NCBI RefSeq assembly: GCF_030124375.1
Contig: NZ_JASKLS010000015.1
Location: 114,493-151,515, forward strand
DNA length: 37,023 nucleotides
DNA from: Sinorhizobium sp. 6-70
GTDB lineage: Bacteria; Pseudomonadota; Alphaproteobacteria; Rhizobiales; Rhizobiaceae
Direction of reading: 5' to 3'
Below, one piece after another: positions 32,625-37,023 of the stretch (position 1 is the first letter of the stretch; each line of letters begins with the position of its first letter). A program made the translations under genes and the position numbers. Below the pieces are notes generated by a model. It saw nothing but the letters and a program-made list of their open reading frames with translations, was not told the origin of the DNA and ran no database searches.

Positions 32625-34864
32625 TCGATCCGGACGAACCCTACAAGATCCAGATCGCCAAGCAGGCCAAGATCATCGAGGCTCTGATCAATCGGGCCGA
32701 GCGCGGTCACGAGGTCGGCGGCTCCGCCTATTCACTTTTCGAATCGGCCATCGCTCTGCAGACGGAAGTCTGGGAAAAGACCAAGGACCTGGAAAAGGCC
32801 CTCGATACACTCGGCAGGGCGTCGAGCGAACTCGAGATCGCCTATCAGACGCAGGAACGCATCCAGAGAAACCTTGCCGATGCCATGGTGGCGATGGAAG
32901 ACGGCTTTGCCCTCTTCTTCGAAGAGCGGCTGCAGGTCTGTAATGCCCAGTTCCGGCACCTGCTTGCCGATGTCGAGCCGCTGATCAAACCCGGTCTCGG
33001 TTTCGACGACTATCTCGCGGCCGTCAATGCCAGCAAGTATCTGAACCGGGACGAAAGCGGGGGGATCAGCCATCCCCAGCCACTGGTGAAGGAGCAGGGG
33101 GCCGGTGAACGCTTTTCGTCCTTCGTCATGGAACTGAGGAACGACCGCTGGTTCCAGATTTCCTACCGGCAGACCAGTTCCGGCAACATCACCGTGCTGC
33201 AGACCGAAATCACCGACATCGTGCGGGAGAACCGGCGCGAGAAGAACCGCCTGATAGACCAGCAGGCCCATTTCCTGCAGGCTGCTTTCGATCACATGTC
33301 GCTCGGCATCTGCACGTTTTCGTCACGCGGCGAATTGCTCGTTCGCAACGAGCGTTTCGGCGAGCTTCTCGGCGTACCGCTTTCGCTGCTGAAGAAGGGA
33401 AGTCCGTTCCAGCGCATCATCGAACATGTCGAACGTCACGAGATTCTCGAGCACAAAGGCCGACGGTCCAAATTCGCCAGCTGGTTCAAGGTCATGCGCC
33501 GCGGCGAGACGATGCGGGAACGGTGTCGGCGGCGCGACGGGATGAGCCTCGACATTCGCACCCACTCCTTGCCCGGCGACGGCTTCATCGTGTCGATCAT
33601 GGACGTGACCGCCGAAACCCAAGCGGCAGCGCTTCTAGAGCAACGTGTACAGGAGCGGACCGCCGAATTGACCGAGGCCAACCGCCTGCTGCAGATCCAC
33701 GCTATTGAGCAAATCAAGATCGAGGCAGCCCTTCGGCAGGCCAAGGAGGCGGCCGAAACGGCCCATACATCCAAGACTCGCTTCCTGGCGGCGGCCAGCC
33801 ACGATCTTCTTCAGCCGATCAACGCCGCGAAACTCTATCTCTCGATGTTGACGGAGACGGCGGGGCAGCCCGGGGCGCAAGACGTAGTCGGCCGGCTCAA
33901 GCGGTCCTTCACCTCGATCGAAACGCTCCTGCAGGCGCTCCTCGATATTTCGCGCCTCGATAGCCCGGCAGCCGAGTTCAACATCACGTCGTTCGAACTT
34001 GGAAGCCTGCTGCAGGGCCTCGCCGGGGATCTGGCGCCCTTGGCGACCGAAAAGGGGATAGAGCTTCGGATGGTGCCTTCCACGCGCTGGGTCACCAGCG
34101 ATCAACGCTACCTGATGCGCTGCGTCCAGAACCTGGTGGTGAACGCGATCCAGTACACGGAGTGTGGCCGTGTGCTGGTTGGTTGCCGCCTGCGCGGCAA
34201 TCGGCTGCGGATCGAAGTGTGGGACACCGGTATCGGCATTTCCGAGGAGGACCAGACCCGGATCTTCAACGAGTTCACCCGGGCCGGCGGTGCAGGAAAA
34301 GGCACGGGCATGGGACTTGGCCTGTCGATCGTCGAGCGGGCCTGCCGGCATCTCGATCATCCCGTCCGACTGGTGTCACAGCCCAACCGTGGTTCCGTCT
34401 TCTCGATCGAGGTGCCGCTTGCCGCGCCTGGCCGTACCAGCGTCTGCGAAAACCCGATGATGGAGCAGCTGCTCGATGGCAGCCTCGATCTCATCGTCAT
34501 GGTCGTGGAGAACGATGCCGACGAGCTTCACGCGATGACGCAGGTGCTGGAAAGCTGGGGAGCGAGCGTTCTGGCGGCCGCCTCGACCGTCGAGGCCGCT
34601 GCGCTGATGCAGGAAATCGGCACAGCGCCCGATATTCTGCTGGTCGATTATCAACTGGACGATGGCGACAACGGCATAGAGACAATTCGTACGCTGCGCG
34701 CGCTTGCGGGAATCGAGATCCCCGCGATCATCATTTCTGCCAACCGGCAGCGCCAATTCCTGCAGCTCTGCAACGAAATGTCGTTCGCTGTGCTCACCAA
34801 GCCGGTGCAACTGGTGCGGCTGCGGGCATTGATCGACTGGAAGACTCGGGCGCGCTTGGCGTGA
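32621..34864 (+). CDS. PAS-containing hybrid histidine kinase (NahK/ErcS-like)
   Basis: 747 residues from GTG 32621, which overlaps the FIST stop codon. No membrane segments. Order: coiled N-terminal region (1-85), PAS-like 1 (about 86-200), PAS-like 2 (212-332), coiled coil (333-385), HisKA with the phosphorylated H394 (AASHDLLQPI), HATPase with N box VVNAIQYT, G1 DTGIGI and G2 GTGMGLGLSI, and a C-terminal receiver with D676 (LLVDYQLDDG) and KPV. No HPt domain is present, so a further phosphotransfer step or direct transfer to the NarL-type regulator is required. It probably takes its signal from the FIST protein; the target is inferred to be the regulator at 30512. Confidence 0.92.
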   Translation: MIDPDEPYKIQIAKQAKIIEALINRAERGHEVGGSAYSLFESAIALQTEVWEKTKDLEKALDTLGRASSELEIAYQTQERIQRNLADAMVAMEDGFALFFEERLQVCNAQFRHLLADVEPLIKPGLGFDDYLAAVNASKYLNRDESGGISHPQPLVKEQGAGERFSSFVMELRNDRWFQISYRQTSSGNITVLQTEITDIVRENRREKNRLIDQQAHFLQAAFDHMSLGICTFSSRGELLVRNERFGELLGVPLSLLKKGSPFQRIIEHVERHEILEHKGRRSKFASWFKVMRRGETMRERCRRRDGMSLDIRTHSLPGDGFIVSIMDVTAETQAAALLEQRVQERTAELTEANRLLQIHAIEQIKIEAALRQAKEAAETAHTSKTRFLAAASHDLLQPINAAKLYLSMLTETAGQPGAQDVVGRLKRSFTSIETLLQALLDISRLDSPAAEFNITSFELGSLLQGLAGDLAPLATEKGIELRMVPSTRWVTSDQRYLMRCVQNLVVNAIQYTECGRVLVGCRLRGNRLRIEVWDTGIGISEEDQTRIFNEFTRAGGAGKGTGMGLGLSIVERACRHLDHPVRLVSQPNRGSVFSIEVPLAAPGRTSVCENPMMEQLLDGSLDLIVMVVENDADELHAMTQVLESWGASVLAAASTVEAAALMQEIGTAPDILLVDYQLDDGDNGIETIRTLRALAGIEIPAIIISANRQRQFLQLCNEMSFAVLTKPVQLVRLRALIDWKTRARLA

Positions 34865-34922
34865 ACAAACACAGACAAAGGTCTCCAGTGACTTTGCCGC
34901 AGGCATTGCTAGGCTCATCGCC

Positions 34923-34953
34923 AGCGCTCCCAGTAAGACGCGCGACGCTGTAG
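34923..34953 (+). repeat. RIME/ABC-type repeat remnant (half of module 2)
   Basis: AGCGCTCCCAGTAAGACGCGCGACGCTGTAG: only the right arm of module 2 and part of the left are left. It lies just before the ribosome site of the next gene. Confidence 0.5.
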
Positions 34954-34968
34954 GACGGGAGGTCTGCG

Positions 34969-35646
34969 ATGCGTGTTCTTCTCCTCTTTGCTCTGTTCCT
35001 GCTTGGAATGGGCCAAGGCCTGGCCACGGCTGCCGAAACTTACGAGCTTCTCTTTCGGTCGACGGCACTGAAGGGGCTTGAGGCGGTGCCGGACAACAGC
35101 GAAGCCGGGCAGGGCACCCTTGTCTACGACAAGGTCATATCCGGTACCGATGTCGGGCAGGCGGGCGGCAGCTTCGGCATCGGCCTGAAGATCAAGCCTG
35201 ACGACAATGTCGTCATGACGCTCTATCAGGGCACCCGGTCCCGCGCGCTTGGCGCCTATCCGGCTTCGGTCGGTAATCCCGTCATCATGTACTTCCTTGA
35301 AAGCGTGCTTACCGATGTTGCCGGTCAATCGGGCGGCAGCCCATTTTACATGCGCAACCGGATCAAGGAAGCGCTGCTGCGGGACGCGCAAACCGTGCCC
35401 GTATCACTCCGCTACCAGAACCGCGACATCGCCGCGCGTGAGGTGACGATCCGGCCGTTCACGAATGACAAGGCGCGCGAACGCATGGGGAGGTTTGCCG
35501 AACTGGCGTTTGTCGTCACCGTGTCCGAAGACGTTCCCGGCTGGTATTATTCGCTGGTTGCTACCGTGCCCGCAGCCGCCGGCGGAGCAAAGGCCGGCTA
35601 TTCCAACGCGATTACCCTGAAAGAGGCGGGGGAGGACCAGCCATGA
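34969..35646 (+). CDS. Exported conserved hypothetical protein (periplasmic)
   Basis: 225 residues from ATG 34969, with GGGAGG seven bases upstream. Signal peptide 1-23 (LLLFALFLLGMGQGLATA-A). No cysteines or known motif in the mature part, which begins ETYELLFRSTALKGL and has beta-rich, alternating hydrophobic sequence (VVMTLYQGTRSRALG, VPVSLRYQNRDIAAREVTIRPF, VPGWYYSLVATV). I do not recognise the family. The stop codon overlaps the start of the next exported protein (ATGA), so the two are coupled. Position between the hybrid kinase and a formaldehyde dehydrogenase gene suggests a part in periplasmic alcohol/C1 oxidation; that is inference. Confidence 0.8.
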   Translation: MRVLLLFALFLLGMGQGLATAAETYELLFRSTALKGLEAVPDNSEAGQGTLVYDKVISGTDVGQAGGSFGIGLKIKPDDNVVMTLYQGTRSRALGAYPASVGNPVIMYFLESVLTDVAGQSGGSPFYMRNRIKEALLRDAQTVPVSLRYQNRDIAAREVTIRPFTNDKARERMGRFAELAFVVTVSEDVPGWYYSLVATVPAAAGGAKAGYSNAITLKEAGEDQP

Positions 35647-35996
35647 TGCGGGAGGCGCTATCCGCGCTGATAATTGTGGCAGCCTCGGTGCCGGCAAGCG
35701 GACAGAGCATGTCGGAGCGCCTGAACGACTATCCGACCGAGGCGCGGGCCGACTACGTGTTCGGTTGCATGGCGGTCAACGGTCAGAGCCGGGCGGTATT
35801 GGGCAAATGTGCCTGCTCGATCGATCTGATCGCATCCATCCTGCCCTATGACAAATACGTCCAGGCCGAGACCGTGCTGTCTCTCCAGCAGGTAGGCGGC
35901 GAACAGACGGCCATGTTCAAGTCGGCGGCCATGCCGCGCACGATGGTGGCCGACCTGCGACGCGCCCAGGCAGAGGCGGAGATGCTGTGCTTCTGA
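35643..35996 (+). CDS. Small exported protein with paired cysteines
   Basis: 117 residues from ATG 35643 (GGAGG seven bases upstream). Signal peptide 1-19 or so (ALIIVAASVPASG). The mature protein carries C42 (YVFGCMAVNG), C56 and C58 (LGKCACSID) and C116 near the end (EMLCF), an arrangement that suggests two disulfides or a metal site in the periplasm. A LIASILPYDKYVQAETV segment is helical. No named family recognised. It is coupled to the preceding exported protein. A repeat element begins at the base after the stop codon. Confidence 0.8.
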   Translation: MMREALSALIIVAASVPASGQSMSERLNDYPTEARADYVFGCMAVNGQSRAVLGKCACSIDLIASILPYDKYVQAETVLSLQQVGGEQTAMFKSAAMPRTMVADLRRAQAEAEMLCF

Positions 35997-36052
35997 GCAA
36001 TTCAAAGTGCTACAGCGTCGTTTGCGCGTTCACTTGAACGCACGGCGCTCGA
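35997..36052 (+). repeat. RIME/ABC-type repeat fragment (joining segment and module 2)
   Basis: GCAATTCAAAGTG directly after a stop codon, then CTACAGCGTCG, TTTGCGCGTTC, a CTT turn, GAACGCACGGCGCTCGAG. Module 1 is absent. The two arms keep pairing through compensating changes (GCGTTC/GAACGC). It may serve as the transcript end for the exported-protein operon. Confidence 0.8.
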
Positions 36053-36070
36053 GGTCGAGAGATATACGGT

Positions 36071-36676
36071 TCAATCAGGCATCTGCTTGAGCAGGATCTG
36101 GGCAATGGCATAGGCGCGTTTCTCCAGAAGCACCGGCGTTTCGCAGACATAGGTAAGCGCCTGCGCGCGCTCGCGGTAGATGCGCTCGTCCCAGTCGATC
36201 TGCTCCTCCAGCTTGTCGATACGGTCGAAATCCGGATTTTTCTCGCGCGTAAGCTTGGCCATCTCGACGCGGCCGCCGTCGATCCGTGAGGAGAGCGCGA
36301 TCTGGCTGCGGGAATAGCGGGCAATCCCCGCCATCAGCCGCTGACGGGTATCGGTGATTTTATCGAATACGGCGAGGAAGATATTGCCGAGCAGTTGGCC
36401 GTCCACGGGGGCATTCTTCGCGACGAACGCCCGGACATGGCTCTCCGCCTCTTCGAGCGTAACCCGGCGGAGCGATACGACCTCCACCAGTTCCTTTGCC
36501 GCAGGAGCAAGTGCCATGGGCGCGATCGGTTCGGGCCACATCAGGCTCGCCGAAAGGTTCTCGACCTTGCGCTGGATGCATGGCCAGTCGGGATCGGAAA
36601 AGTCCGTAGCGCCTGCAAGGCCGGGAACTTGCGTCAGCCAAAGTGCCAGGCTGAAGGCATAACTGGCGGCTCTCAT
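36071..36676 (-). CDS. Exported coiled-coil protein of unknown function
   Basis: 201 residues from ATG 36676 (GGAG seven bases upstream). Signal peptide 1-22 (FSLALWLTQVPGLAGA). The mature protein has C33 (DWPCIQRKVENL) and a second cysteine in ALTYVCETPVLLE. Its second half is strongly charged and helical (LTREKNPDFDRIDKLEEQIDWDERIYRERAQAL), like a coiled coil. Divergent from the formaldehyde dehydrogenase gene and convergent with the two small exported proteins. No family recognised; the location again points to the periplasmic part of an alcohol or C1 oxidation system. Confidence 0.78.
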   Translation of the reverse strand: MRAASYAFSLALWLTQVPGLAGATDFSDPDWPCIQRKVENLSASLMWPEPIAPMALAPAAKELVEVVSLRRVTLEEAESHVRAFVAKNAPVDGQLLGNIFLAVFDKITDTRQRLMAGIARYSRSQIALSSRIDGGRVEMAKLTREKNPDFDRIDKLEEQIDWDERIYRERAQALTYVCETPVLLEKRAYAIAQILLKQMPD

Positions 36677-36732
36677 CTCCGGTCTCCCCTGTTCCAGCGA
36701 GCGTCAGTATAGGCTGACCAAGGGAGAAGCCA

Positions 36733-36760
36733 AAGGTCGCGTTTTACACACTAAGGTCGC
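36733..36760 (+). promoter_or_regulatory. Direct repeat, candidate response-regulator site in front of flhA
   Basis: AAGGTCGC occurs at 36733-36740 and 36753-36760, exactly 20 bp (two helical turns) apart. With a TAATCT -10 candidate at 36788-36793 the units would sit near -64 and -44. A small hairpin GGGCC-ACACA-GGCCC follows at 36801-36815. Confidence 0.4.
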
Positions 36761-36847
36761 AATTGTCTTTGGGCCTTGGCGCGTCTGTAATCTGCATACA
36801 GGGCCACACAGGCCCACCCTTAAAGAACGCAGTTACCGGAGGTATCG

Positions 36848-37023
36848 ATGCGCACTCGCGCTGCTCTGGCTGTCGAAGCCGGAAAACCCCTTGTTGTGAC
36901 CGAAGTCGAGCTCGAAGGTCCGAGGGCCGGCGAGGTGCTGGTCGAGGTCAAGGCGACCGGCATCTGCCACACCGACGATTTCACCCTGTCCGGCGCCGAC
37001 CCGGAAGGGCTGTTCCCGGCGAT
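36848..37023 (+). CDS. flhA: S-(hydroxymethyl)glutathione dehydrogenase / class III alcohol dehydrogenase (3' truncated by window)
   Basis: The first 58 residues of a zinc-dependent alcohol dehydrogenase start at ATG 36848 (GGAGG upstream) and run off the window. MRTRAALAVEAGKPLVVTEVEL, GEVLVEVKATGICHTDDFTLSGADPEGLFPA match class III dehydrogenases: the catalytic zinc ligand Cys (GICHTD, about residue 40) and the TDDFTLSGADPEG loop are typical of the glutathione-dependent formaldehyde dehydrogenase. It oxidises S-hydroxymethylglutathione formed from formaldehyde, a step in C1 oxidation. The symbol is used by analogy; adhC/frmA are alternatives. Confidence 0.9.
   Translation, partial: MRTRAALAVEAGKPLVVTEVELEGPRAGEVLVEVKATGICHTDDFTLSGADPEGLFPA

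Noticed and set aside
4687..36052. The repeated palindromes considered as a CRISPR array or as BIME/REP elements
   Set aside because: Copies are kilobases apart, in both orientations, with no regular spacers or cas genes; the modular structure fits RIME/ABC elements better.

Overview
The window reads as DNA of a Sinorhizobium/Ensifer-type alphaproteobacterium (Rhizobiaceae), most likely a plasmid or chromid. The reasons are high GC content with strong GC3 bias, Rhizobiales-style gene content (norQD, hemN, nirK-nirV-nnrR, nnrS, Irr/RirA-type operators), and eleven copies or fragments of a mosaic palindromic intergenic repeat that closely resembles the RIME/ABC elements of Sinorhizobium. No rRNA, tRNA, CRISPR array, transposase or replication gene was seen.

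Region 1 (1-14216) is a denitrification and NO-response locus: the end of norQ, norD, a cupin gene, hemN, an operon of DUF2249 / 12-TM membrane protein / tandem DUF2249 / DUF59 genes, nnrS, nirK, nirV and the FNR/CRP-type regulator nnrR. Four TTG-N8-CAA boxes lie in front of hemN, the DUF2249 operon and the divergent nnrS/nirK pair. Where a class II activator spacing is assumed, the predicted transcription starts also settle the choice of start codon (hemN, nnrS). A secreted serralysin-like RTX protease and a small exported protein sit inside this locus.

Region 2 (14279-19363) is an iron/siderophore-type ABC importer with two tandem paralogous binding proteins, one FecCD-type permease and one ATPase, divergent from a SAM methyltransferase. 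The shared 106-bp promoter region carries an Irr-type ICE palindrome and a RirA-type TGA-N9-TCA box. Region 3 (19364-24954) holds an Rrf2 regulator with four cysteines, an SfnB-like flavin oxidoreductase of sulfur acquisition, an FAD/NAD(P)-binding protein and an aldo/keto reductase. Region 4 (25019-25800) holds an unannotated 34-residue Cys-x-Cys-x2-Cys peptide gene and a DUF1127-like gene behind a fifth TTG-N8-CAA box.

Region 5 (26161-37023) is periplasmic and C1/alcohol oxidation territory. It holds a triheme cytochrome c, a (2Fe-2S) subunit and a Tat-exported molybdenum hydroxylase subunit, all translationally coupled; then a NarL-type response regulator, a FIST-domain sensor and a hybrid histidine kinase. 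Three uncharacterised exported proteins follow, and the window ends in the start of a glutathione-dependent formaldehyde dehydrogenase gene (flhA/adhC-like). The FIST + hybrid kinase pair matches the NosP/NahK architecture and, with the response regulator, resembles the regulators of PQQ-alcohol oxidation in Pseudomonas. A 20-bp-spaced direct repeat in front of the formaldehyde dehydrogenase gene is a candidate binding site for the response regulator.
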